Source: Aquimarina rhabdastrellae (GTDB lineage: Bacteria > Bacteroidota > Bacteroidia > Flavobacteriales > Flavobacteriaceae). Taken from it: 64,000 nucleotides of DNA. The position numbers and the translations under genes are program-made. The notes under the pieces are model-generated. The model was not told the DNA's origin, did not search any database, and saw only the letters and a program-made list of their open reading frames with translations. This document shows positions 53,997 through 61,895 of this stretch, piece after piece. Location: positions 1-64,000 of the forward strand of contig CANDNT010000015.1 of NCBI GenBank assembly GCA_947387485.1, given 5' to 3'. Each line of letters begins with the position of its first letter. The first letter of the stretch is position 1.

Positions 53997-54274
53997 TAAA
54001 GAGGCCATTCTTGTTCGATCCAATTCCGTATATTTTCTTGACTTCTTATATTAGTAGGAGCTTTTTGAATTAAATCTTCTAATTTTTTAACATCAGTTAA
54101 AGATGATAAAAAAGTATGTTTTTTTAAAAAGGAGTTGATGAAATAAAGTATTTCGTATCCTTCATTTCGATTTAATAGAGTACTATCAATTTTTCCTGTA
54201 ACTTTTGGATCATCACCTCCATAGGCAGACCAAGAATAATCTAGAGTTAAATTGTCAATTGAAATCTGTAACAT
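53996..54274 (-). CDS. Small protein of unknown function
   Basis: This 92-residue acidic protein begins MLQISIDNLTLDYSWSAYGG and ends RNWIEQEWPL. The middle (NRNEGYEILYFINSFLKK) is helical. No domain is recognised. It stands alone, converging on the E1 gene. The good amino-acid balance suggests a real gene. Confidence 0.6.
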   Translation of the reverse strand: MLQISIDNLTLDYSWSAYGGDDPKVTGKIDSTLLNRNEGYEILYFINSFLKKHTFLSSLTDVKKLEDLIQKAPTNIRSQENIRNWIEQEWPL

Positions 54275-54464
54275 AAAAAAGTTTTTAGAAATTAGGGTTT
54301 AAAAATAGACGTTCTTAATGATTTTTTTTTACGGGAAACCATAATGAGAAGTTTCTTTTGGTAATTTTCCGTACCTTTTTATAGAAAACAAACAAGTGAT
54401 TTTACGTATAGTAAAGCTATTGGGATACTTCTATTTTCGTAAAAAATAAATCAAAATAGTACCT

Positions 54465-55817
54465 ATGAAAATCTTAACTCGCAAACGAATCATAACGTTG
54501 CTTATCGTGCTGGGAATTGTCATTGCATGGCAGACCTATTTATTACCTACGCTCAAAGTAGCTACTGGATATGCTGCAAAATATGCATGTTCGCATCAAT
54601 TTTTGAGTAATATATCCAAAGCCAATGTAGACGCCTCTTTGGATTTTTTTCCAACGAACTTGGCGACAAGAAAAATAGATGAAGCGAATAAAAAAGTGGA
54701 AGTTTCATTTTTTGGATTTTTAGCAAAACAGACTGCTAATTTTTATCGCAATGGAGATTCTTGTGGATGTGTTTTAGGCGATTATAAAGGAGATAAATTA
54801 GACAAGCGAACAAGCTTTCAAAAAGTTCCAGCACCTAATACAACCCAAATTTGGCCAGAAGGAGATGTTTTAAGAGATTCAATACCTGAGTATATCAATG
54901 CAATTGCAATTGATGAGGTTTTAAAAAGCACATTAGAAGCCAATAAAGGGGCTTATGCAATTTTAGTAGCTTATAAAAACTGGTTGGTAGCCGAAGAATA
55001 CCAAGAAGGAGTACAACAAGATTCTAGAATCTTAGGATGGTCTATGACCAAAAGTGTAGGGAATGCATTTTTTGGTATTATGGAAAAAGACCAAAAAGTA
55101 AATATTAAAGATGTTACAAGGTTTTCTACATGGGCAAATGATGATCGAAAAACCATTACAGTGAGTGATCTTTTACGTATGAATAGCGGATTAAAATGGA
55201 GCGAGAATTACGGAAGTTTATCCGATGTGACTCGTATGTTATATTTAGAAAAAGATTTTCCTGCTTTTGCAAAGCAATCACCTTTAGCGGAAGCTCCGGG
55301 AACGAAATGGTTATACTCCTCAGGAACCTCAAATTTGTTATCAAAAGTAATGAGAAATAGTGTGACAGGATTTGAAAACTATAATGCATTTCCGAAACAA
55401 CGATTGTTTGATCCTATAGGAATGAAAAGTGCAGTAATCGAAACGGATAATGTGTCTAATTATGTATTGTCATCTTATTGTTGGGCTACTGCAAGAGATT
55501 GGACGCGTTTTGGATTGTTGTATTTGTATAAAGGAAACTGGTTTGGGAAACAGATTTTTACTGAAGAATGGGTAGATTATAGTACCACTCCAGTAGCAGA
55601 CTCGGATGGATTGTATGGAGCACAAATATGGTTAAATGCTACTCAAAAAAGAATTCCATCGGCACCTAAGGATGCTTTTTTTGAAAATGGATTTGGAGGA
55701 CAACGCATTTTAATTATTCCGTCTAAAGATTTAGTGATTACTGTAATGAGCGGAAAAGCCGATGATTTTGACTTTGATGAATTATATACACAGATTTTTA
55801 AGCATATAAAACAGTAA
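54465..55817 (+). CDS. Class C beta-lactamase-related serine hydrolase
   Basis: This 450-residue protein has an N-terminal membrane anchor or signal (about 8-27). The beta-lactamase/penicillin-binding fold has SxxK at Ser193-Lys196 (GWSMTKS), a Tyr motif in WLYSSGTSN and FGGQRILIIP near the C terminus. Members are esterases, D-amino-acid amidases or lactamases, usually not antibiotic resistance enzymes. It is monocistronic, closed by a bidirectional terminator shared with the NTPase gene. Confidence 0.88.
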   Translation: MKILTRKRIITLLIVLGIVIAWQTYLLPTLKVATGYAAKYACSHQFLSNISKANVDASLDFFPTNLATRKIDEANKKVEVSFFGFLAKQTANFYRNGDSCGCVLGDYKGDKLDKRTSFQKVPAPNTTQIWPEGDVLRDSIPEYINAIAIDEVLKSTLEANKGAYAILVAYKNWLVAEEYQEGVQQDSRILGWSMTKSVGNAFFGIMEKDQKVNIKDVTRFSTWANDDRKTITVSDLLRMNSGLKWSENYGSLSDVTRMLYLEKDFPAFAKQSPLAEAPGTKWLYSSGTSNLLSKVMRNSVTGFENYNAFPKQRLFDPIGMKSAVIETDNVSNYVLSSYCWATARDWTRFGLLYLYKGNWFGKQIFTEEWVDYSTTPVADSDGLYGAQIWLNATQKRIPSAPKDAFFENGFGGQRILIIPSKDLVITVMSGKADDFDFDELYTQIFKHIKQ

Positions 55818-55823
55818 AAGATG

Positions 55824-55856
55824 AATCCCTCAATAATTGATTTATTGAGGGATTTT
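55824..55856. terminator. Bidirectional terminator
   Basis: AATCCCTCAATAA pairs with TTATTGAGGGATT around a short loop, between the convergent hydrolase and KAP NTPase genes. Confidence 0.85.
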
Positions 55857-55860
55857 AGAT

Positions 55861-57342
55861 TTAATTATAAACTCTCTCTTTTTCTAGATTTAGATATTGA
55901 TCAAAAGCTTTTTGTATAAAAAGATGAGTTGGGAGTTGTTTTATAACTGAATCATAACTGTTGCCATTAACACGTAAAATAGTACCGAAAAACTGTTCAT
56001 TTGTTGATCCTTTGCTATCAATACGATATTCAACATTAAAGGTTTGCTTATTAAGATGAATTGAAAATGTATGAATATAACTAGGTTGATTTAAGTTAGA
56101 GTGAGATAAATGTTTATGATGATTTAGAAAGGATATTATAAAGAAATCTAATTGTTGAATAGATATGTCGTTTTCGGGTAATTTATTTAAGAGTATTTTT
56201 AAGTTTATAGAAGAACCTAAAAGAATAGATAAAAAATCAAAAATGAGTACTATTGGAAAAGCATAATGAGGTATATCCTTAGTATCAATAACAAAAAAAT
56301 AGTTGTCAATAGGATAATGATTATTGGTATTAAATTTTAATAAGGAACGAAGATTCAATAAATCCTTTTGTATGAAAATTACTAAAAGATTAGTGATTAT
56401 TTTTGATAAAGGATTTTTCTGTTTAAGATTAAGAATCTTATCTAAATTATTAAAATCATGAGAAAGCTTAATTTTTTTTAATATCTCTTCAACATTCCGT
56501 TTAATAATAGCTTTATTGTTGTAATAAAAGATTTCATGATTATAAAATTTATCCAGATATCCATTAAAATCTACACCAACTCCATAGCGATGGTGAAAGA
56601 TTTTGCGAATATTATCCATATCACAGACCAAAATGATTTTATCTAAGTTAAATTTATTATCATCGTTAGTATCTAAATCAAAATGGCAAGCAAAAATATT
56701 AAGAATCCTAAAAATATGATCAGGATCCAAACGATCTAGATCATCGATTATCAATACCGTTTGTTTAGTTATTTTTTCTTCATTATCAATGTTTTTAGAA
56801 GCATTTATTAATTGACCAACTAATTGAGTTATCATATCTTCTTCATAAATAGAACCGTTTTGATCTTTAATTTGTTCTAGAAATTCAATAATTTTCTTTT
56901 CGTCGTTTATTGACTGCTCGTTTTGATAAGCCTCTACCTTTTCTTTAAACTCTTTGGTAGATTCGGCTATCGTTGCAATTGATTTTCCTATTTTACCTAA
57001 ACCTTTAGCTAAGATAGATATAGCTTCAAGAGCATTATTTTTTATATAATATTCAGTGGCAACAATTTTGGAAATATCTAATTTTTCAAAGTCGATATCT
57101 TTTCCTAAGAGTTGAAAGGCAAGGTCATATTTGATATAGTTAATAACATCATCATTAGAAGATATAGAGTAATTAACAGGTGAGATTGTAAAGACTTCGT
57201 ACTCATCACGGTCTTTAAAAAAATCTTTAAGAAAATAAGTTTTGCCAATTCCAAAAATTCCAGAGAAAATAATATGGTCGTTACCCTCAATAAGGAGATG
57301 TTCATTAAAACGCTCTGCTTCAACAGTAATATCTAATTGCAT
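55861..57342 (-). CDS. KAP-family P-loop NTPase
   Basis: This 493-residue protein has Walker A GIFGIGKT (28-35), a helical insert with a possible membrane-proximal stretch (LEAISILAKGLGKIGKSIA), and the KAP-type Walker B TVLIIDDLDRLD (195-206). An alpha-helical C-terminal half follows. KAP NTPases are STAND/AAA-like ATPases, sporadic in bacteria, several linked to phage exclusion or membrane signalling. Here it lies directly downstream of the cysteine-rich peptide cluster on the same strand, but terminators separate them. A defence or immunity role is only a possibility. Confidence 0.83.
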   Translation of the reverse strand: MQLDITVEAERFNEHLLIEGNDHIIFSGIFGIGKTYFLKDFFKDRDEYEVFTISPVNYSISSNDDVINYIKYDLAFQLLGKDIDFEKLDISKIVATEYYIKNNALEAISILAKGLGKIGKSIATIAESTKEFKEKVEAYQNEQSINDEKKIIEFLEQIKDQNGSIYEEDMITQLVGQLINASKNIDNEEKITKQTVLIIDDLDRLDPDHIFRILNIFACHFDLDTNDDNKFNLDKIILVCDMDNIRKIFHHRYGVGVDFNGYLDKFYNHEIFYYNNKAIIKRNVEEILKKIKLSHDFNNLDKILNLKQKNPLSKIITNLLVIFIQKDLLNLRSLLKFNTNNHYPIDNYFFVIDTKDIPHYAFPIVLIFDFLSILLGSSINLKILLNKLPENDISIQQLDFFIISFLNHHKHLSHSNLNQPSYIHTFSIHLNKQTFNVEYRIDSKGSTNEQFFGTILRVNGNSYDSVIKQLPTHLFIQKAFDQYLNLEKERVYN

Positions 57343-57391
57343 AATGTAGTATTCAAAGTTTTGCTAAAATTAACGATAAATACTAGAATGA

Positions 57392-57411
57392 TTTTACGGA
57401 TAGTCGTAAAA
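57392..57411. other. Inverted repeat upstream of the KAP NTPase gene
   Basis: TTTTACG and CGTAAAA are perfect arms around GATAGT, about 50 bases before the minus-strand start. It could be an operator or a small hairpin. Confidence 0.4.
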
Positions 57412-57414
57412 CAA

Positions 57415-57444
57415 ATGCCTTTCTTAACTCAATAAGAAAGGCAT
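57415..57444 (-). terminator. Terminator of the 57495 peptide gene
   Basis: ATGCCTTTCTTA pairs with TAAGAAAGGCAT. The same GCCTTTCTTA stem is reused in the hairpin at 57865-57896, which follows another peptide gene. Confidence 0.75.
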
Positions 57445-57494
57445 GATAAATTTATGTATAAACTAAAAAAGAAGTACTAAGACTTCGATTTTAA

Positions 57495-57674
57495 TTAAAA
57501 CCATAAGCAAAATCTTCCGTTACATCTTCCGTAGTCACAGTCTCTAGGATCTGGAGAAGTACAACACATAGGCCCGCGTTGAATACAACCTTCGCGACCT
57601 GCAGCTCCGTTAAGACTTTTTTGATCGTTTTTTGATAAGATTTGAATTCCTTTTAATGATTTGATGTTTTTCAT
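57495..57674 (-). CDS. Six-cysteine leader peptide, member 1
   Basis: This 59-residue product has the leader MKNIKSLKGIQILSKNDQKS ending LNGA. The core pattern is C-x6-CC-x7-C-x4-C-x4-C-LWF. It is the shortest of four paralogs in this cluster and easily missed by length cut-offs. Its upstream ACTCTAATC directly before the ATG is identical to that of member 3. Known analogy: leaders of this kind are cut after a double-glycine-like GG/GA site on export. The six Cys suggest three disulfides in the mature peptide. Activity is not known. Confidence 0.78.
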   Translation of the reverse strand: MKNIKSLKGIQILSKNDQKSLNGAAGREGCIQRGPMCCTSPDPRDCDYGRCNGRFCLWF

Positions 57675-57864
57675 GATTAGAGTTTTAAATATTAATAAAT
57701 TATTGAGTTTAGATAATTCTTGTTGTATTGTTTTTGAACAGATTTTTTGAGATGATTAATTTTTGTAACCTCACTAATTTAGTGTAAAATAAAAAGTTAC
57801 GGTTGAGGTATAGGCATAAAATAATTATGGTTAAAATAGAACAAACAGTTTTGTAAAATAGTAA

Positions 57865-57896
57865 AGCCTTTCTTAACCCCAAACGTAAGAAAGGCT
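57865..57896 (-). terminator. Terminator of the 57951 peptide gene
   Basis: AGCCTTTCTTA pairs perfectly with TAAGAAAGGCT around a ten-base loop. It has the same stem core as the hairpin at 57415-57444. Confidence 0.75.
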
Positions 57897-57950
57897 CTAC
57901 AAACTAATTATAATTAAAAAAGAAGAATTAATAATGAAATTTAAAAACTC

Positions 57951-58133
57951 TTAATACCAAAGACAGGAATAGCCATTATTGCATATACCATAATCACAAA
58001 AGATTTCGCCATTATAATTAACACAGCATTGTCTACCTCTTTGGGTACAAGAACGTCTTACAGCTCCTGAAATTTCTTGTTGTTCTATTTTACTAAGTCT
58101 TTTAAGACCTGTTATGTATTTAAGTTTTTTCAT
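57951..58133 (-). CDS. Six-cysteine leader peptide, member 2
   Basis: This 60-residue product has a leader starting MKKLKYITGLKRLSKIEQQE and ending ISGA. The core has C-x6-CC-x8-C-x4-C-x5-C-LWY. CDYG, the spacing and the C-terminal CLWY match members 1 and 3. It starts 19 bases downstream of member 3 on the same strand and probably shares its transcript, closed by the hairpin at 57865-57896. Confidence 0.8.
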   Translation of the reverse strand: MKKLKYITGLKRLSKIEQQEISGAVRRSCTQRGRQCCVNYNGEIFCDYGICNNGYSCLWY

Positions 58134-58152
58134 GACTATTAATTAAGAAGGA

Positions 58153-58344
58153 TTAATACCAAGCGCAAAAACGTCCATTGATACATTCTCCATAATCACA
58201 TAAGTAATTTCCTGAACCAAAATTACGACAACATTTACTCCCTTGTTGATAACAACCAGAAGGTGCAACACCCGCTCCAGAGATGTTTTTTTGTTCAGTT
58301 TTACTTAAGTGAGAGATACCTTTAATTGAATTAAGTTTTTTCAT
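58153..58344 (-). CDS. Six-cysteine leader peptide, member 3
   Basis: This 63-residue product has a leader starting MKKLNSIKGISHLSKTEQKN and ending ISGAG. The core has C-x6-CC-x9-C-x4-C-x5-C-AWY with the shared CDYGEC segment. ACTCTAATC stands directly before the ATG, as for member 1, showing duplication of leader and upstream region together. It is the first gene of a two-peptide transcript. Confidence 0.8.
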   Translation of the reverse strand: MKKLNSIKGISHLSKTEQKNISGAGVAPSGCYQQGSKCCRNFGSGNYLCDYGECINGRFCAWY

Positions 58345-58452
58345 GATTAGAGTGATTTATAAAATTAAAATTAATAGAAAAATTCGTTGATTGTGTTGAG
58401 GAGTAACCTCAAAATGATTATAGTAAATAGCGTGATTATGCTGTATAAACGT

Positions 58453-58638
58453 TTATGACCACAAGCAAAAAGAATTTTGGAAACATTGACCTGGAGCACA
58501 TTCTAAATATGAACCTGTTCGTTCGCAACATTGTTGTCCTCTTTGTTGACAAGGATGAGTCCATCCTCCACCATCAATACTACGTTGGTCGTTTTTTGAC
58601 AAGATTTTAATACCAGAAATTAGCACTAAAGCTTTCAT
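58453..58638 (-). CDS. Six-cysteine leader peptide, member 4
   Basis: This 61-residue product has a leader starting MKALVLISGIKILSKNDQRS and ending IDGGG. The core has C-x6-CC-x8-C-x4-C-x5-C-LWS. It is the most diverged member, with CAPGQC in place of CDYG-x-C and a classical GG rather than GA. A small TTGAGG / CCTCAA hairpin at 58397-58413 lies between it and member 3. Confidence 0.8.
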   Translation of the reverse strand: MKALVLISGIKILSKNDQRSIDGGGWTHPCQQRGQQCCERTGSYLECAPGQCFQNSFCLWS

Positions 58639-59095
58639 AAGATGATCATTTTGTGATCTGTCTAATGTATTGCAAAATAATGTATTATGAAGACTGTAAT
58701 ACCACCAAATATATATGGAAAAGCATCCTTAAAAAGATCGAGAGAAAAATCTCAATCTTTTTAAAGTGGTTAATTTCATTTGGGGTAAAATCAAAAAAGG
58801 ATGCAAAAATGAGTTATATGTTTAGTATAGCTCGAAAATGATTTAAAAAAAACAAACTTTAATATTTTATAAATCCGGGCAAAAGTAAAAGATACAACGT
58901 TAAGTTGTATACGGAAGAACCTCAAAAGATATAAGGTTTATAAATGGAAATAGAAGGTGTGAGTTGATTAGTTGTTGTTAGTTAGTGAGTTATGGTTTGG
59001 AAGATTAAAATAAATAAAGGATATAATAACCTAAATTTAATTTAGAAAAACTAGTATATAAAAAAGGAAGAGCAATTTACTCTTCCTTTAAAACT
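58639..59095. other. Intergenic region upstream of the peptide cluster
   Basis: No convincing gene is seen. A 62-codon plus-strand frame at 58653-58841 looks random. An imperfect hairpin (AAAAAGAT-GAGA / TCTC-ATCTTTTT) spans 58731-58762. The segment GGAAGAACCTCAAAA near 58905 resembles GGAGTAACCTCAAAA near 58400, perhaps a copied upstream region of peptide genes. The terminator of the 59096 gene closes the region. Confidence 0.4.
59063..59089 (-). terminator. Terminator of the MarR operon
   Basis: AAAGGAAGAG pairs with CTCTTCCTTT around a seven-base loop, with T residues following on the minus strand. Confidence 0.85.
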
Positions 59096-59860
59096 TTATT
59101 TATAGATAATGTAATTGACTTTATCTACACCAGTATTACCTGTTCTGGAATCATATGCATAAACGGTAAGCTCATAATTACCAGGGGTATAAATAGTAGT
59201 TTCTCCTTCAAATAAATTAGAGCTAACAGAGGCTAACGTAAGCTCCTTTAAAAAAGCATCATCTTTTTTTAAGATACCTTTTACTTCCATAGCTTTGACA
59301 TCCCATAGCCCATCATTTTTAATAGTACAACCACACATCATAACCATATTAGCTTGAATTTTAAAAGGTTTATTCTTTACATCGTCTAAAGCCATATAAT
59401 GATGTGTTCTAGGAGAAAGAATATCAATAATAAATCCAGAGATTTCTAAGATAATACCATCACCTAAAATATGTTTTCCCGGAATGAGCCATAAAGAGGT
59501 ACTAGCAGATACTCTAGCCTGTTTATTGTTTATAGGAGAAATAGCTTCTATGGTAACAAAGGTTGCCTCTTTAAGATCAATAGAAGTTTCAAACTTGGCG
59601 GTGTTATCATCAGTAATAGGAGTATAACGCTCTTTAGGAGTTTTCATAATTAACGTAGTATTACCTGTACTACCTGTAGTTTTACCTTGCGCTAAAATTT
59701 CGTTAGTCATTTGATTACGAATAATGATATAAGCACCACCTAGTGAGCTTCCTATAAATTTAGCGTCTTTTGCTTTAGCCCTTACAATGATTTTGGTATC
59801 GGTAGCATGAACAAAAGAAAGCATAAAACATGCTAGTAATAGCAAAATGATTTTTTTCAT
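59096..59860 (-). CDS. Secreted protein of unknown function, MarR-linked
   Basis: This 254-residue protein has a signal peptide (LSFVHA) and a beta-rich body with Ig-like features, ending in TPGNYELTVYAYDSRTGNTG. A MCGC motif near residue 175 is the only cysteine cluster. No family is recognised. It starts 5 bases after the MarR gene on the same strand, so the regulator probably controls it. It may be a ligand-binding or surface protein; that is inference. Confidence 0.75.
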   Translation of the reverse strand: MKKIILLLLACFMLSFVHATDTKIIVRAKAKDAKFIGSSLGGAYIIIRNQMTNEILAQGKTTGSTGNTTLIMKTPKERYTPITDDNTAKFETSIDLKEATFVTIEAISPINNKQARVSASTSLWLIPGKHILGDGIILEISGFIIDILSPRTHHYMALDDVKNKPFKIQANMVMMCGCTIKNDGLWDVKAMEVKGILKKDDAFLKELTLASVSSNLFEGETTIYTPGNYELTVYAYDSRTGNTGVDKVNYIIYK

Positions 59861-59865
59861 AATAA

Positions 59866-60348
59866 TTATTTAAGTTGTTGAAAATGTTGTAGTAATCGAT
59901 GTTTAAAAGATTGTTGTTTTAAATTTTGATCAATGGTATCAAGATATTGGATAATGATTTTATCTTGATTAAGGATATCTAATAAAGATTGTTCACAACT
60001 TTCCCATACTTTTTCAAATAGGGGTAAATTAGTTACGGCTTTATCTGTAAGTTGTAAAAGTTGTTTACGTTGATCTTTAGGATCTTTGATAGAAAAGATA
60101 TAGCCACGGCCAATCATTTTTTTTATAATCACAACAATGGTAGGATGTGCATAACCAGTATATTCAGCAATTTGAACCATGGTTATGGTTTTGTGTTGTT
60201 GTAATAGTTTAAAAATTAAATACCAATTGGGTTCAATATCCAAGTTTAGTTCACGATAACATTGACGAACTTCGTGACCTATTTTGTCACTAATGCGTTT
60301 AAACCTACTGTCAAGTGCTTTGTATCCTAGTTCTTTGATAACATCCAT
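59866..60348 (-). CDS. MarR-family transcriptional regulator
   Basis: This 160-residue protein has the MarR winged helix: MVQIAEYTGYAHPTIVVIIKKMIGRGYIFS, followed by the wing DPKDQRKQLLQLTDKA. A perfect 18-base palindrome 51 bases upstream is the likely autoregulatory site. It is divergent from the DUF1800 gene. The ligand is unknown. Confidence 0.88.
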   Translation of the reverse strand: MDVIKELGYKALDSRFKRISDKIGHEVRQCYRELNLDIEPNWYLIFKLLQQHKTITMVQIAEYTGYAHPTIVVIIKKMIGRGYIFSIKDPKDQRKQLLQLTDKAVTNLPLFEKVWESCEQSLLDILNQDKIIIQYLDTIDQNLKQQSFKHRLLQHFQQLK

Positions 60349-60398
60349 AATCTTAAAACTGTTTATATGATGTAAAAATAAAATAAAACACAGTTAAC

Positions 60399-60416
60399 TA
60401 TATAGTCGACTATATA
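60399..60416. promoter_or_regulatory. MarR-type operator
   Basis: TATATAGTCGACTATATA is a perfect 18-base palindrome in the divergent region, between the MarR start (60348) and the DUF1800 start (60485). It is well placed to control both. Confidence 0.7.
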
Positions 60417-60484
60417 AATAAAAAGTTAAAATTCAATTAAACGAAATGTGTAACTTATAGTCTAATGAGTATAAACGTTTGATT

Positions 60485-61879
60485 ATGAAATTAAAACATG
60501 TCTATCATTTATATAATAGAGCAGGATTTGGTATAGGGTACGAAGAGGCGCAAGAGCTAGAGAAACTTACCAAAAAAGAAGTTGTAGATAAGTTGTTTGA
60601 AGCCAGTAAGAAGATAGATTATCTAGATTTAGATATTAAAGAGTTAAAACAAGAGATAAGGTTAATAGTACAAAATACTTCGGGAAAACGAGAAATAAGG
60701 AAGCAAGTAGCTTCAGTATTAAAAGAAAATAAAGGAAAGTTAAAAGAATTAAATAAAGCATGGGTAGAACGATTGCAAACAACTGATGCTGTATTGAGAG
60801 AACGAATGACTTTATTTTGGGCAAACCATTTTGTATGTCATGATAAAAACATCATCTATTTTAAACGGTATCAAGAAGTATTAAGAACGAATGCATTGGG
60901 GAATTTTAAGGATTTTGTAATTAGTATTTCTAAAGAACCATCTATGCAGAAGTATTTGAATTTAAGACAAAACAAAAAGTCGAGTCCTAATGAAAACTTT
61001 GCTAGAGAATTAATGGAGCTATTTACATTAGGGAGAGATCAATTATATACAGAAAAAGATATTAAAGAAGCAGCTAAGGCTTTTACAGGATGGAGTCATG
61101 ATTTACAAGGGGATTTTAAATTACGAAATAGACAACACGATATAGGAGAAAAGATTTTTATTGGAAAAAAAGGAAATTGGGATGGAGAAGATATCATAGA
61201 GATGATCACAACACATAAAGAATGTGCACGATTTATCTGTAAAAAACTATATACCTATTTTGTTAATGATAAGCCTAACGAAACTCATATAACAGAAATG
61301 ATAGCAGTGTTTTATCCATCATATGATATAGAGAAAGTGATGAAACATATTTTTTTATCCTCATGGTTTTATCAAGATGAAAATATAGGAGTAAAGATAA
61401 AATCACCCATAGATGTTCTTGTAGGAATAGGGAGAACAATCCCTATAGCATATCAAAAACCCAAAGAGTTGATGTATCTACAAAAATTATTAGGACAAGT
61501 ATTATTGTTTCCGCCTAATGTAGCAGGATGGAGTGGAGGGCAAGATTGGATTAATGCAAATACCTTGATGTTACGATTAAAACTTCCGGCATTATTACTT
61601 AATCAAGGTGTTATTGCGCTAGAAGAAAAAAGAGCTTTTGAAGATGATTTTGAAAAGTTCAATAAAAAAAAGAATAGGAATAAGAGGTTGCATGTAGAGG
61701 CTAATTGGGAAGCATTTGAAAAAATTTATAGCAATAAGCATAGACAGTATATACAAGAAATGTTACTACCTCAAAAGTTGTCGTCAGCAACTCAAAAACA
61801 TATATCAAGCTTGACCACAACTGATTTGAAATCGTTTTGTATTCAATTAATGTCGATACCAGAATATCAAATGTGTTAA
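60485..61879 (+). CDS. DUF1800 family protein
   Basis: This 464-residue protein has DUF1800 features: HLYNRAGFG at the N terminus, RMTLFWANHFVCH, ENFARELMELFTLG, AAKAFTGWSH and PPNVAGWSGGQDWINANT. The family is almost always encoded next to a DUF1501 gene, as here. The pair's function is not established. The ATG at 60485 is preferred over a TTG two codons earlier. No signal peptide is visible. Confidence 0.9.
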   Translation: MKLKHVYHLYNRAGFGIGYEEAQELEKLTKKEVVDKLFEASKKIDYLDLDIKELKQEIRLIVQNTSGKREIRKQVASVLKENKGKLKELNKAWVERLQTTDAVLRERMTLFWANHFVCHDKNIIYFKRYQEVLRTNALGNFKDFVISISKEPSMQKYLNLRQNKKSSPNENFARELMELFTLGRDQLYTEKDIKEAAKAFTGWSHDLQGDFKLRNRQHDIGEKIFIGKKGNWDGEDIIEMITTHKECARFICKKLYTYFVNDKPNETHITEMIAVFYPSYDIEKVMKHIFLSSWFYQDENIGVKIKSPIDVLVGIGRTIPIAYQKPKELMYLQKLLGQVLLFPPNVAGWSGGQDWINANTLMLRLKLPALLLNQGVIALEEKRAFEDDFEKFNKKKNRNKRLHVEANWEAFEKIYSNKHRQYIQEMLLPQKLSSATQKHISSLTTTDLKSFCIQLMSIPEYQMC

Positions 61880-61895
61880 CCTAAAAGAAGAAACT

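Noticed and set aside
54465..55817. Antibiotic-resistance beta-lactamase
   Set aside because: The SxxK and YxS motifs are shared with many housekeeping esterases of this fold, and the gene is not linked to the BlaI/BlaR1-like pair.
57495..58638. Class I lanthipeptide or sactipeptide precursors
   Set aside because: No LanB/LanC or radical SAM gene is nearby, and the cysteine-dense pattern with a vicinal CC is better explained by disulfides. Modified peptides cannot be fully excluded.
58653..58841. Plus-strand frame of 62 codons upstream of the peptide cluster
   Set aside because: It spans an imperfect hairpin, has random-looking composition and lacks any leader or family motif.
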